A DNA stretch of 64,000 nucleotides from Rhizobium cauense (GCF_019511525.1 NZ_JAEUAT010000016.1:1-64000); one strand, 5' to 3'; counted from the first letter of the stretch, positions 8,369-16,849 are shown. Made by a program: numbers and translations. The notes: generated by a model not told the origin, from the letters alone.

Positions 8369-8394
8369 GTCTCTCCCCCTATCCGAGGAGAGAC
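8369..8394 (-). terminator. Hairpin after the L,D-transpeptidase gene
   Basis: An 8-bp perfect inverted repeat (GTCTCTCC / GGAGAGAC, loop about 10 bases) lies 19 bases after the stop of the transpeptidase gene. There is no T-run, so it may be a weak terminator or an RNA-stabilising hairpin. Confidence 0.45.
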
Positions 8395-8412
8395 GAACGT
8401 GATCGCTTGCGC

Positions 8413-9147
8413 TTACTGCTTGACGACAATTGGCGCCTTGATCGGCACGCGTTCATAGAGGTCGATAATGTCCTGGTTGAGCAGCCGCACGCAACCGGAC
8501 GAAACGGCCTTGCCGATCGAGCGCCATTGCGGGTTGCCGTGCAGACGATAGAGTGTGTCCTGGCCACCGGAGAAGATGTAGAGCGCACGCGCCCCCAGCG
8601 GGTTTTTCAGGCCCGGCTCCATGCCGCCATTCTCGATCGAATATTTGGACAATTCCGGCTGGCGGGCGACCATCTCGTTCGGCGGCTTCCAGCGGGGCCA
8701 TTCCTGACGCCACTGAGTGACGCCGTTGCCCTGCCAGGCAAAGCCCTCGCGGCCGATGCCGACATCATAGCGCATCGCGGCCCCGCCCGGCTGGACGAGA
8801 TAGAGGAAGCGGGAGGGGGTGTCGACGACGATCGTGCCGGGCGCCTCGCCACTCGGGTCGAGGACCTGCTGACGATAGTAGCGCGGATCGATCTGCTTGT
8901 AGGGAACCGCCGGGATCAGAAAGCCGCCATCCTCGATAGGACCATACATGACAGCCAGTTCGGCATCTGTCGGCGCAGGAGCGATGTGGACGGGGCCGAT
9001 CGGATCCTGGAGAGGCGCCGACTGTCGCCCCATCATCCGGCCCGTGCTGGCGGTGGAGACGCACCCCGCCAGGGTAGAGGCTGCAGCCATTGCCGAAAGC
9101 GACAGGAGGCTGCGGCGGGATAACGAGGTATCAATGCTAACGCTCAT
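8413..9147 (-). CDS. L,D-transpeptidase (YkuD domain), Tat/lipoprotein-type signal
   Basis: A 244-residue YkuD-family enzyme that makes 3-3 peptidoglycan cross-links or attaches proteins to peptidoglycan in the periplasm. The start is taken at the ATG overlapping the stop of the upstream VOC gene (ATGA), not the in-frame ATG 15 bases earlier. The N-terminus has a twin Arg (SRRSLLSLS) and a lipobox-like LAGC near residue 28, so the protein may be a Tat-exported lipoprotein. The catalytic motif is HGNPQWRSIGKAVSSGCVRL near residue 207, with the nucleophilic Cys in SSGCVR. Translational coupling to a VOC protein is unusual and may be incidental. Confidence 0.9.
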   Translation of the reverse strand: MSVSIDTSLSRRSLLSLSAMAAASTLAGCVSTASTGRMMGRQSAPLQDPIGPVHIAPAPTDAELAVMYGPIEDGGFLIPAVPYKQIDPRYYRQQVLDPSGEAPGTIVVDTPSRFLYLVQPGGAAMRYDVGIGREGFAWQGNGVTQWRQEWPRWKPPNEMVARQPELSKYSIENGGMEPGLKNPLGARALYIFSGGQDTLYRLHGNPQWRSIGKAVSSGCVRLLNQDIIDLYERVPIKAPIVVKQ

Positions 9148-9668
9148 TCCTCGTCCTGCCATCTGCGCAGATCCGTCTGGTCATGATAGGCCATGCGATC
9201 GGGCGTTGTGATAAACTCAATCATCGTGCCCCACGGCGTGCGGCAATAGCAGACCTTGTTTCCAAGACCTTTTTCGGTTGCGTAGGGAATAGCGCGTGGT
9301 GCCGTCAGGGCTGTTCCGCCGGCCTTCTCAAAGCGCTCTACCGATGCGTCGATGTCGTCGGTATAGATACCAAAATGCGTAATGCCGAAGTCGCTCGGTG
9401 TAACCGGTTGCGCTTGTCTGAGGCCGTGCATTTCGAAGAGCTCGATGTCAGGCCCGGTTCCGATCTTGACCATCGCCTGCGCACGCACAACCGTTCCCGG
9501 GTAAGCACCAGTGGCCCGCTCGAACTCGGGTCCCTGCCTGGCCGGATCCTGAGGCCCGAACGATTGGTAGATCACCTGGCCGCCAAAGGCTTCCACCAGG
9601 AACGATTTTGCTGCCTCGATATCGGGCACTGTAATGCCGATGTGATTGACGCCGCGAATTGCAGTCAT
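9144..9668 (-). CDS. VOC-superfamily (glyoxalase/dioxygenase-like) protein
   Basis: A 174-residue protein with two vicinal-oxygen-chelate modules. The first begins GVNHIGITVPDIEAAKSFL, the second FGITHFGIYTDDIDASVERF; the end has TPWGTMIEFITTP. His in VNHIG, His in ITHFG and Glu in MIEF are plausible metal ligands. Members include glyoxalase I, ring-cleaving dioxygenases and antibiotic-binding proteins; I cannot assign a substrate. AAGGAAA precedes the ATG. It lies 65 bases after an alpha/beta hydrolase gene on the same strand. Confidence 0.88.
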   Translation of the reverse strand: MTAIRGVNHIGITVPDIEAAKSFLVEAFGGQVIYQSFGPQDPARQGPEFERATGAYPGTVVRAQAMVKIGTGPDIELFEMHGLRQAQPVTPSDFGITHFGIYTDDIDASVERFEKAGGTALTAPRAIPYATEKGLGNKVCYCRTPWGTMIEFITTPDRMAYHDQTDLRRWQDEE

Positions 9669-9733
9669 GACAGTTTTCCTTTTTTGTTGAATCGATGAAC
9701 GCGATCGGACTCAATTTGCCCGGATTGCAGAGT

Positions 9734-10582
9734 TCACTTGGCCTTGAGGAAATCGATGAGAGCAGCGGCCACTTCATGCGGGCGCTCGTCCGCCACATAG
9801 TGGCTGCACCGCGCAACCGCGCCGCCTGTCACATTGCTAGCGAACTCCTTGAGCATCGGGACCATATGCGCACCGAAACGCTGCTCCCCGCCGAGACCTA
9901 AAACGGGTATGTCAAGCGGTCGCTTTTTGTACTCGAGCGCGGCCGCATGGTCGGCGGTCAGTGTGCGGTACCACTCCATGCCACCGCGCGTGCGACCCGG
10001 AAGTGCCATCGCTTTCGCGTAGATCTCGATGTCTTCAGGATGGAAGGTGCTGTGATCGTAAAACCGCTCCGCCATGAACGCCGAAACATAGTCATATTCG
10101 CGGCCATAAATCAGACGTTCCGGCAGATCCCGATTAGCATGGAACGCGAAGTGCCAGATCTTTGCCGTCGTCGCCTCCCATTGGCTCCAGCCAGGAAGCG
10201 GAACATCGAGGACGGCCAGGTGAGTAACCGAATCTCGATAGATAGCGGCCTGCGGCAATGCGATCATTCCGCCGATGTCATGGCCACACACGGCGTAGCG
10301 TTCATGCCCAAGGGCAATCATGACCTCGTGCGCGTCGCGCGCCATCGTCGCCTTGTCGTAGCCGTCAAGCGGGCAGTCGGAAAAACCCGCACCGCGTAGA
10401 TCAATCGCCACCACGCTGAACTGCTCGGCCAGCAGCGGCATGACGTGGTGCCATTCCCACCAGGTTTCCGGCCAACCGTGAAGCAGAAGGATCGGGGGAC
10501 CAGAGCCGCCCGTGACGGCATTGATCTTGATGCCATTCACCGGCACCAGTTGCTGGGTAAAACCTTGTATGGTTGCGATCAT
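9734..10582 (-). CDS. Alpha/beta hydrolase, epoxide hydrolase/dehalogenase-like
   Basis: A 282-residue cytoplasmic hydrolase of the epoxide hydrolase/haloalkane dehalogenase branch. It has the oxyanion HGWPETWWEW near residue 35, DLRGAGFSD near 62, and the nucleophile elbow GHDIGG near 100 with Asp as nucleophile, followed by a cap domain and a C-terminal SHYVADERP segment carrying the catalytic His. An Asp rather than Ser nucleophile rules out a simple esterase. The ATG at 10582 is preferred to an upstream TTG because a purine-rich GGAAAAG precedes it. It lies downstream of an SDR gene controlled by a divergent LysR regulator. Confidence 0.87.
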   Translation of the reverse strand: MIATIQGFTQQLVPVNGIKINAVTGGSGPPILLLHGWPETWWEWHHVMPLLAEQFSVVAIDLRGAGFSDCPLDGYDKATMARDAHEVMIALGHERYAVCGHDIGGMIALPQAAIYRDSVTHLAVLDVPLPGWSQWEATTAKIWHFAFHANRDLPERLIYGREYDYVSAFMAERFYDHSTFHPEDIEIYAKAMALPGRTRGGMEWYRTLTADHAAALEYKKRPLDIPVLGLGGEQRFGAHMVPMLKEFASNVTGGAVARCSHYVADERPHEVAAALIDFLKAK

Positions 10583-10630
10583 GATGACTTTTCCAATCGA
10601 CGTGAGGTTCAAACAGAACTCGCGGCCAGA

Positions 10631-11455
10631 TCAGGGCTGATCGAAATCGGTCGCGATCGAGATGTCGCGCCAGGTGTCGATATCACGGCGAAACGAAGCC
10701 AGCTTTCCCTCAGCGATTGAATGCGCAGCGGGACCGAGCGGTAGATGAAGCGGAGCGTTATCCGCATCGACTGCCTGCAGGATCACCGCGATCGCCTTAT
10801 CGGGATCGCCCGCCTGATTGCCGTCGTTGGTTTCGCGATAGTGCCTGCGCGAACTCTCAGCGTATTCCGGCATCTCGTTGGCCGCTATCGTGATCGAACG
10901 GCCGAGGAAATCGGTGCGAAATGGCCCAGGCTCGACGATCAGCACGCGGATGCCGAACGGCTTCAGCTCGCCGGAGAGTGCTTCGGAAACCCCTTCAACC
11001 GCAAACTTGGCTGCATTGTAATATGCTGCGCCGCCGCTGCCCGCGATCCCTGCGCCAGAAGACATGTTGACGATCACACCGCCCGAACGTCGCAGTGCAG
11101 GCAAGGCTGCCCTGGTGGTTTCGATAAGACCGAAAACGTTCACCTCGAACATCGGTCGATATTCTTCGGGCGTGCCCTCCTCAAGCGCCCCAAACAGTCC
11201 GTAGCCGGCATTGTTCACCAGCACGTCAAAACCCCCAAATATCTCGACGGCCTTTGCGACCGCGGCTTTGGCCGCCGCCGTATCTGTCACGTCGAGCGGC
11301 AAGGTGATCATACGGCCGTCGAATCGCCGAGCCATTTCTTCGATCGAGTTGACGTTGCGGGCAGTAGCAACAACCTGATCACCCCGCTGTGCTGCAGCAA
11401 TCGCGAGCCGTTGTCCGAAGCCGCTCGAGCAGCCTGTGATCAACCATGTTCTCAT
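10631..11455 (-). CDS. Short-chain dehydrogenase/reductase (SDR)
   Basis: A 274-residue classical SDR. The cofactor motif TGCSSGFG (TGxxxGxG) is at residue 8, NNAG near 86, and the catalytic Ser plus YNAAK near 155. ATARN at the end of beta-2 suggests NADP(H). This layout resembles the SDR group annotated as oxidoreductase or retinol-dehydrogenase-like. It is transcribed away from a LysR regulator and is followed after 48 bases by the hydrolase gene, probably forming one operon reaching to 8413. Confidence 0.9.
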   Translation of the reverse strand: MRTWLITGCSSGFGQRLAIAAAQRGDQVVATARNVNSIEEMARRFDGRMITLPLDVTDTAAAKAAVAKAVEIFGGFDVLVNNAGYGLFGALEEGTPEEYRPMFEVNVFGLIETTRAALPALRRSGGVIVNMSSGAGIAGSGGAAYYNAAKFAVEGVSEALSGELKPFGIRVLIVEPGPFRTDFLGRSITIAANEMPEYAESSRRHYRETNDGNQAGDPDKAIAVILQAVDADNAPLHLPLGPAAHSIAEGKLASFRRDIDTWRDISIATDFDQP

Positions 11456-11516
11456 GACGTTTCTCCGCTTGTTTTCAGAAGATGACTTGAATCTAGATGT
11501 TTATATTTGTACTTGA

Positions 11517-11546
11517 AGTGACAGTTTTGTATTTTCACTGTTCACT
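11517..11546. promoter_or_regulatory. Candidate LysR operator
   Basis: An imperfect dyad (AGTGACAG ... CACTGTTCACT) with an AT-rich centre lies in the 109-base gap between the divergent SDR and LysR genes, just upstream of the regulator's start. This is the usual location for LysR-type regulator binding. The assignment rests on position and symmetry only. Confidence 0.4.
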
Positions 11547-11564
11547 TTTGTAAGGGGCTTTGCG

Positions 11565-12428
11565 GTGGAGTGGAGTGACGTAAAAATCTTCCTTGCAATA
11601 GCGCGATCCGGCACGCTCGGCGGCGCTGCGCGTGCTCTTCATACAAGCCATCCGACCGTCGGCAGACGGCTGCGTACCCTTGAGGAGGCGATCGGCCACA
11701 CACTCTTCCAGCGGACCGCGGACGGTCTCGTGCTGACCGAGGAGGGCCATGGGATCATCGCCCTGGCAGAGCAGATGGAAGAAGGCGCGCTTGCCATGGA
11801 GCGCCGGCTTGCCGGGCAGGAGCAAAACCTCAAAGGCAATCTGCGCATCTCATCAGCAGACTGGTTCGGGGCTTATGTCCTGCCTCCCATGCTGGCAGAT
11901 TTCTCGAAAGCCTACCCCAATGTAGAAGTCGAGGTCCTTACCGGCACTCGCCTGTTCAACCTCGCCCAGAGGGAGGCCGACGTCGCCTTTCGCATCGTTC
12001 CGTTCGACACTGCCGATGTCATTCAACGGCGGCTCTTAAGGCTCGAATACGGCGTCTACATCGCCGAGGAGTCGCCTGACCCTAAATATGGCGACGGGAC
12101 TGGTTTCCGGCTGATCACGCACGATACTTCGACCGGGCAGTTCCCCGACATAGCCTGGCTCGCCGAGAGTTTCCCGAACGCGAGACCCGTCCTGCGATCA
12201 AACAACCGAAACGTCCAGGGGCGAATGTGCAGGCAGGGGGTCGGGATCGCCGTCCTGCCCCGCGCAGTGGGCAATCAAATCCCGGGTATCCGCAGACTTG
12301 AACTACCCAAGCCCCCGCCGGCGCGAGACATCTGGATGGGATATCACCGGGACCTGCGACGTCTTCAGCGTCTTCGGGCGTTTATCTCGACCGTCTCGGA
12401 CCACATCACAAATGCCCCTGCATGGTAA
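11565..12428 (+). CDS. LysR-family transcriptional regulator
   Basis: A 287-residue regulator starting at GTG. Residues 1-60 form the LysR winged helix-turn-helix (IFLAIARSGTLGGAARALHT, then HPTVGRRLRTLEE, LFQRTADGLVLTEEG). The rest is a periplasmic-binding-protein-like effector domain beginning at about residue 90 (GNLRISSADWFG). It lies divergent to the SDR gene and most likely controls that operon. The co-inducer is unknown. Confidence 0.92.
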   Translation: MEWSDVKIFLAIARSGTLGGAARALHTSHPTVGRRLRTLEEAIGHTLFQRTADGLVLTEEGHGIIALAEQMEEGALAMERRLAGQEQNLKGNLRISSADWFGAYVLPPMLADFSKAYPNVEVEVLTGTRLFNLAQREADVAFRIVPFDTADVIQRRLLRLEYGVYIAEESPDPKYGDGTGFRLITHDTSTGQFPDIAWLAESFPNARPVLRSNNRNVQGRMCRQGVGIAVLPRAVGNQIPGIRRLELPKPPPARDIWMGYHRDLRRLQRLRAFISTVSDHITNAPAW

Positions 12429-12462
12429 GACGCGCGAAGAAGATCGATCCCCCGCCGATCCA

Positions 12463-12478
12463 CGGCTGCGGTCAGCCG
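12463..12478. terminator. Small hairpin between convergent genes
   Basis: A perfect 6-bp inverted repeat with a 4-base loop (CGGCTGCGGTCAGCCG) sits between the convergent LysR and chorismate mutase genes. No T-run follows on either strand, so it is only a possible bidirectional terminator. Confidence 0.35.
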
Positions 12479-12489
12479 CGACAAACAAC

Positions 12490-12786
12490 TTACTTCCTGG
12501 CCGCTATCTCCCTGTGCCGCTCCACCACAGCGCCCACGATCATTGTCATCAGCCCTTCGACAAAGTGCCGACTGAGGCCAGCATCATTGGCGATACTCAT
12601 CAGTCGATCCAATTGGCGTCGCTCTCGCTCATTATCGATCGCCGGCAACGCCTGCTTAGCTTTCAAGTGGCCGACTTGCTCGGTACAGCGAAAGCGTTCG
12701 GCCAGAATATAGAGGAGAGCTGAATCCAGATTGTCGATGGTCGTCCGGTAGGAAGCGAGTTGCTCTGCCACATCATCTGTCATCAT
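12490..12786 (-). CDS. Chorismate mutase, AroQ class
   Basis: A 98-residue all-alpha chorismate mutase converting chorismate to prephenate. The three-helix pattern is clear: YRTTIDNLDSALLYILAERF (active-site helix 1 with Asp and the following Arg), the VGHLKA segment, then ERERRQLDRL and the C-terminal helix FVEGLMTMIVGAVVERHRE. The ATG at 12786 is chosen because GGAAG precedes it; a TTG further upstream overlaps that site. It carries no signal peptide, so it is the cytoplasmic type. The length is normal for a monofunctional domain. Confidence 0.9.
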   Translation of the reverse strand: MMTDDVAEQLASYRTTIDNLDSALLYILAERFRCTEQVGHLKAKQALPAIDNERERRQLDRLMSIANDAGLSRHFVEGLMTMIVGAVVERHREIAARK

Positions 12787-12812
12787 TTGAATATCTTCCA
12801 AGTGGTTTCATA

Positions 12813-13403
12813 TTAGAGCTTATGAGATGGATGCATACTGCGACGCGACAGGGCGATCGTCAGCCAAATTGCCGAAACCAGGAAGTAGAATGCGCCGACG
12901 CCAGCGTAGCCCGCAACGGTTGCGATAGAAGGCTCCTGAGGCATTTGCGCTTGAAAGATGAAGAAAGCGCCAGCCACAGAGGATTGGCCACCGCTCAAAA
13001 TCATCGCCCACTGACCTCCACTCGTTCTCCAACGCCGCACGGCAGTTCCAAGCTGCAACAGCCCCGAAAAGATCGCCCATAGACCGAAAGCGCCGAGAAC
13101 CCAGTTCATGTTCATTGTCAATGCCACGATCACGGCTATCGTCATAACCGAGCTCGCTGCGACGTTGATCGCTTGGCTCCGGTTGGCGGCAAGACCACCG
13201 CTCCTGACGGCATCGATAACGTTGGCGATTGCATCCCAAGCGGGGTACATGATCAGCAGTGCGGCAGCCACCGCGAAGGAATGTCGTCCGGCAGTCAATG
13301 CAGTCGCGACCCACATCACTGAGAAGGCCGCTCTGGTAAAGTAGTACTTCTTAAGCCACTGGTCGTTGCCGCGCGGGGCACGGGAGGTCTGGTTGTTCGA
13401 CAT
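12813..13403 (-). CDS. HdeD/DUF308-like integral membrane protein
   Basis: A 196-residue inner-membrane protein with about six hydrophobic segments (from residue 26 onward). The pattern of paired helices with short loops and the AFGLWAIFSGLLQLGTAVRRW segment resemble DUF308/HdeD proteins, which are linked to acid or stress tolerance. It runs in the same direction as the small gene at 13455, 51 bases after it. The function is inferred from family only. Confidence 0.65.
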   Translation of the reverse strand: MSNNQTSRAPRGNDQWLKKYYFTRAAFSVMWVATALTAGRHSFAVAAALLIMYPAWDAIANVIDAVRSGGLAANRSQAINVAASSVMTIAVIVALTMNMNWVLGAFGLWAIFSGLLQLGTAVRRWRTSGGQWAMILSGGQSSVAGAFFIFQAQMPQEPSIATVAGYAGVGAFYFLVSAIWLTIALSRRSMHPSHKL

Positions 13404-13454
13404 TGTTTTCTTCCACTTTCTGAACTGGTTGATTGATGGTTCGCGCTAGGGTCG

Positions 13455-13784
13455 TCAGATGAAGCCGACATGCTTGCCGAAGGGGGCGTTCTCGTCCCAT
13501 TCAGTACGGCCGATCCGATCGCTTTCGCCGGAGCGTTTCCCGGTTGACTTCTTGGACCTATCGAGGTCACGCGGGCCGTCGTGAGAGGAAACCTTTGCCC
13601 CGCGGCCGTGGGCACCCTTGAGGCGCATGCTTTTCTCGAAGGCATCGCTGATCGCCTCCTGCCGCCTCGCCGCCCATCGGCCGTCAGGATCGGAGAGGAT
13701 CGAACTGGTTTGGTTGATTTCGACCTGTCTTGAAGGCGCAATTGCTGAAATCGGCATCACTTTCTGGACTTTCCGTCGGCTCAT
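13455..13784 (-). CDS. Hypothetical hydrophilic protein, 109 residues
   Basis: A highly charged protein without membrane segments (SDPDGRWAARRQEAISDAFE, MRLKGAHGRGAKVSSHDG, GRTEWDENAPFGKHVGFI). It is rich in Arg, Lys, Ser and Asp and is probably partly disordered. Position and reading direction fit an operon with the membrane protein downstream. No named family is recognised, but the sequence looks like a real rhizobial protein. Confidence 0.6.
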   Translation of the reverse strand: MSRRKVQKVMPISAIAPSRQVEINQTSSILSDPDGRWAARRQEAISDAFEKSMRLKGAHGRGAKVSSHDGPRDLDRSKKSTGKRSGESDRIGRTEWDENAPFGKHVGFI

Positions 13785-13819
13785 GGATTGTTTTCCTCTG
13801 GTTCACCGCTTTGATTGCC

Positions 13820-14596
13820 TCAGATCCCGGCGTACCACTCGTAGCCACGGTCTTCCCAATAGCCGCCGTTCCCACCCCACAGCCCGGCGAAGCTGTCGAC
13901 CAGCTCGATGCGCATGATGTATTTTGCCTGTTTGTAGCCGAGCTGTCGCTCGACCCTCAGGCGCAAGGGCGCGCCGTGGCCGACGCTAAGATCCTGGCCG
14001 TTCATCTGGTAGGCGAGGATGGTTTGAGGGTGGACCGCATCGATGAGATCAATGCTCTCATAGTAGCGACCGCTGCCATCGAGCGTCTTTTCGAGCTCGT
14101 CGGCACAATACAATACAACGTAGCGCGCCGTCGGCTTGACCCCGGTGAGGCGCAATAGATGGGCGAGCGGAACGCCTTTCCATTTGCCGATAGCACTCCA
14201 TCCCTCCACGCAGTCATGGCGGGTGATCTGGGTGCGGGAGGGAAGCGCCTTCAGATCTAGGAGCGAAATCTCTCGAGGCCGATCAACAAGACCGTCGATC
14301 TTCAGTCGCCAGTTTGCAAAGTGACCTTCCAGCAGTTCCGCATATTCATCGCTGTCGGGAGCACTCGTTCCATTGACACGGAAAGAGGGAGAAATGTCCT
14401 TTTCGTCAAACTCACGCGCCAGCGCATCGCGCCCCTGAAGCAGTCTCTGTGCCTTCATGGTCAGGTGCTCGGCTGAGCGAAGGACATTGGCGACGTCGGC
14501 GTTCTGTTCCAGCAGGTCACACCCGGAAAGGGTCAGGGCGCTGGCGCCAAGCGTGCCGCCGATGAGGAAGCGGCGTCGGGTGAGAAGCTTGCTCAT
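13820..14596 (-). CDS. Tat-exported molybdopterin oxidoreductase (sulfite oxidase/YedY fold)
   Basis: A 258-residue periplasmic enzyme of the sulfite-oxidase-fold molybdopterin family. It begins with a Tat signal (LLTRRRFLIGG) and a lipobox-like LSGC. The molybdenum ligand is expected to be the Cys in TRHDCVEGWSAIGKWKG near residue 128, and the cofactor-binding YVVLYCADE and the C-terminal KYIMRIELVDSF are typical. The next gene upstream, overlapping by ATGA, encodes a cytochrome b, so electrons probably pass between this enzyme and the quinone pool. The substrate is unknown; sulfite, S-oxides and methionine sulfoxide in proteins are known for relatives. Confidence 0.9.
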   Translation of the reverse strand: MSKLLTRRRFLIGGTLGASALTLSGCDLLEQNADVANVLRSAEHLTMKAQRLLQGRDALAREFDEKDISPSFRVNGTSAPDSDEYAELLEGHFANWRLKIDGLVDRPREISLLDLKALPSRTQITRHDCVEGWSAIGKWKGVPLAHLLRLTGVKPTARYVVLYCADELEKTLDGSGRYYESIDLIDAVHPQTILAYQMNGQDLSVGHGAPLRLRVERQLGYKQAKYIMRIELVDSFAGLWGGNGGYWEDRGYEWYAGI

Positions 14597-15447
14597 GATT
14601 GTGGCCCCTTTTCATGGATCGCATAGCGTCCGGTGATCATCGAGCGGATGTTGTTCCATGTTCCGGACAGGACCACCATTGCCACATGCACGACAACGAA
14701 GATGACCAGCGCCGACGCTGTGATGAAATGGATGGTACGCGCCGACTGGCGTCCACCGAAGACCTCTATGAGTACGGGGAAAGCAGCGTCAATCCCGGGT
14801 GACATTGTCAAGCCTGTGGTCACCATCAGCGGCAGCATAACGACAATGACCGCCAGATAGGTAAGCTTTTGAAGCGCGTTGTAGTGCTTAGCCTTCTCCC
14901 CGTCCGGGAAGCGGAGACGAGCGTGGTCGAGAACCTCGCGGCCGAGATGGCGAGGCGAGAGTTCGTGCACCTTTGGCGCCAGGTCTCGCCTGAAATGTCC
15001 GCTCAGCAGGCTGAATCCCAGGTAGAGAATACCATTGATCACAAACAGCCAGGCAAAGAAGAAATGCCAGCGACGGCCGGCCGCAAGATCCTGAAACGAC
15101 GGGATTGTTGCCCAGGACGGGAAAGCTCGCGCGGTCGGCTCCCCATCAACATTGGAAACACCCAAGACGCCAGTTGTAGGAAACTGTAGCCCTGCGACAC
15201 GCACGAAGCCGCTTGGCGTGCCTGCATCGTCGTCGGAGCCGATTGTCAGGACGGCGGGGTCGCCGTTCGCGCCATAATGACCCCAATAAAGCTCCGGGTG
15301 GGCATTGAAGATCTGAAGCCCGCTCAAAAGAAGGAAGCTCAGGCAAAGCACGTTCAGCCAGTGCGTAAGCCGAGTCACAACGGAGTGGCGGCGGATAAAG
15401 ATCGTCCGAGGATATTGAACATTGTCATTGGAAGCGTCTGCGCTCAT
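14593..15447 (-). CDS. Membrane cytochrome b (b561/Ni-hydrogenase type)
   Basis: A 284-residue integral membrane cytochrome b. Conserved histidines occur in TRLTHWLNVLCLSFLLLSG (helix 1), GRRWHFFFAWLFVING, and TIHFITASALVIFVVVHV (last helices), as expected for heme ligands. The start MSADASN is taken in preference to one five residues upstream. It overlaps the oxidoreductase gene by four bases, a sign of a two-subunit complex anchoring the periplasmic molybdoenzyme. A perfect 18-bp hairpin lies directly upstream. Confidence 0.9.
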   Translation of the reverse strand: MSADASNDNVQYPRTIFIRRHSVVTRLTHWLNVLCLSFLLLSGLQIFNAHPELYWGHYGANGDPAVLTIGSDDDAGTPSGFVRVAGLQFPTTGVLGVSNVDGEPTARAFPSWATIPSFQDLAAGRRWHFFFAWLFVINGILYLGFSLLSGHFRRDLAPKVHELSPRHLGREVLDHARLRFPDGEKAKHYNALQKLTYLAVIVVMLPLMVTTGLTMSPGIDAAFPVLIEVFGGRQSARTIHFITASALVIFVVVHVAMVVLSGTWNNIRSMITGRYAIHEKGPQS

Positions 15448-15503
15448 CTCAGCGTCTTTCATCTGTGCATTTCACGGCTGCAGTCCAAGCAGCGTCGATC
15501 TTT

Positions 15504-15547
15504 CGTCACTGGCCGGAGCAGTAAGGCGGCTGCTCCGGCCAGTGACG
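15504..15547. other. Perfect 18-bp hairpin between operon genes
   Basis: An inverted repeat with two perfectly complementary 18-base arms (15504-15521 and 15530-15547) and an 8-base loop lies between the periplasmic-protein gene and the cytochrome b gene. No T-run follows on the minus strand. It may be an intercistronic RNA-processing, stabilising or attenuating element. Confidence 0.85.
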
Positions 15548-15556
15548 GCGTGGTCC

Positions 15557-16183
15557 TCACATGGGTGGAACCACGCCGTTCTTGCCGACGACCACCTGGT
15601 GGGCGATCGGTCCTGTCTCAGCCTTTTCGGCGGTGATGAAGACAACGGCGCCGGGAACGAGATCATCGTTGGTGGCCGCGGCAATGGTCACGACCGGTGT
15701 CCCGTCCGGAATGGCGATCTTCTTTTCCTTGCCGTGATAGGTCACGGTGACAGTCCGGCCATCGACGCCTTTAACGGCATCCGCGACCGTCGCATTGGTC
15801 ATGCTGCTGTCCGGCTTTAGATCCCAACCGTAGCTCCCCTCGCCTGTGCCTTTCATTGCCGGCGGGAAAATGAGGACCTCAAGCGCGCCATCGCCGCCGT
15901 CGGCCTTTGGCAGTGATGCGATACCCACGAAATCGCCCGGCTTGATGTCGGTCACGTTTGCGTTGGCAACGCTGGCGATTTTCCAGTCGTCGGCAAGAGC
16001 GACGTCGACGGTCTCTCCTTCGCGGGTCCTCACTTTGATCGTTGACCCCTGGTAATCGACGATGCTGCCGCTGACATGGATCGGCGCGGCTTTCTTATCC
16101 GCGGCAAATGCGGGTGTCGAAAGGACAGTTACAGAAAGGATGCTGGTCAGCCCGAGGGCCAAGGTTGGGAAAAGATTTCTCAT
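15557..16183 (-). CDS. Secreted periplasmic protein, unknown role
   Basis: A 208-residue protein with a Sec signal peptide ending ...TPAFA near residue 27. The mature part contains beta-rich repeats of OB-fold type: HVSGSIVDYQGSTIKVRTRE near 36 and VKGVDGRTVTVTYHGKEKKI near 142. This resembles DUF5666-like or metal-insertion accessory proteins sometimes found with molybdoenzymes. It is the first structural gene of the operon; AGGAAGAA and a TetR operator lie directly before its start. I infer a supporting role for the oxidoreductase. Confidence 0.75.
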   Translation of the reverse strand: MRNLFPTLALGLTSILSVTVLSTPAFAADKKAAPIHVSGSIVDYQGSTIKVRTREGETVDVALADDWKIASVANANVTDIKPGDFVGIASLPKADGGDGALEVLIFPPAMKGTGEGSYGWDLKPDSSMTNATVADAVKGVDGRTVTVTYHGKEKKIAIPDGTPVVTIAAATNDDLVPGAVVFITAEKAETGPIAHQVVVGKNGVVPPM

Positions 16184-16191
16184 TTATTCTT

Positions 16192-16206
16192 CCTACTAGT
16201 TGGTAG
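16192..16206. promoter_or_regulatory. TetR operator, site 1
   Basis: CCTACTAGTTGGTAG, an imperfect palindrome 8 bases upstream of the operon's first ATG (minus strand). It matches the site at 16850-16864 in the pattern CTACCnnCTAGTAGG. The shared sequence and positions support binding by the adjacent TetR regulator. Confidence 0.75.
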
Positions 16207-16249
16207 TTTCGATGGACGCGACGGGCCCGAGTAGCCTTGCCACGCAGGA

Positions 16250-16840
16250 CTAGTGAGAAACCGTCGGCGTGAGACGATTGAGGGCAGGTTCGAGTATCAT
16301 TGAGAACACTTCCGGCTTCCCATTGGCTCTCGCCGAAAGCATTGCCCCGTAGACGGTTGCCAGAAATGTTTCGGCTTCAACATGCGGCGCACTGGTTAGG
16401 CTCAGTTCGCCCTGCTTGGAACCGCGCTCCATTACCGAAGCCAGCCACGAGGAGATGAAGCGAAAAAAGTTCGTAACCTCGGTTGCGACTTCCGTGGGGA
16501 GGGATGGCAGTTCACTGGCGAGCATAGCACAGACACAGTAGGGTCTACTGGCATCCTCAATGCATGCAGCCCAGTGATTTGCATAAGCCTTGAGGATGTC
16601 CAGAGCATTCGGAACCTTCTGCTCAAGGACTCCCACGCTTGCCTGGCCATCCTCCCGATAACGCTTGACCAGCTCACGCACCAGATCGACCTTGCTGGGA
16701 AAATGATGATGAATGCTTGCTTTGCGGATACCGACGATCTCCGAGATATCGGCGTAGCTGAAGCCATTGTAGCCGCCGCTTATCAGAAGGTGCCGGGTGG
16801 AGGCCAGAATGTCGTCGGAGGTGGTAGAAAGATTGCTCAT
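16250..16840 (-). CDS. TetR/AcrR-family repressor of the molybdoenzyme operon
   Basis: A 196-residue TetR regulator. The N-terminal helix-turn-helix is clear (LISGGYNGFSYADISEIVGI, then KASIHHHFPSKVDLVRELVK). The ligand domain contains an NHWAACIEDASRPYCVCAML segment like that of the group annotated as TetR with a YsiA/QacR-type C-terminus. Two matching palindromes lie directly before its own start and before the next gene's start, so it probably represses itself and the three downstream genes. Cysteines near residue 100 could be sensory; that is speculation. Confidence 0.92.
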   Translation of the reverse strand: MSNLSTTSDDILASTRHLLISGGYNGFSYADISEIVGIRKASIHHHFPSKVDLVRELVKRYREDGQASVGVLEQKVPNALDILKAYANHWAACIEDASRPYCVCAMLASELPSLPTEVATEVTNFFRFISSWLASVMERGSKQGELSLTSAPHVEAETFLATVYGAMLSARANGKPEVFSMILEPALNRLTPTVSH

Positions 16841-16849
16841 GCAGCCTGT

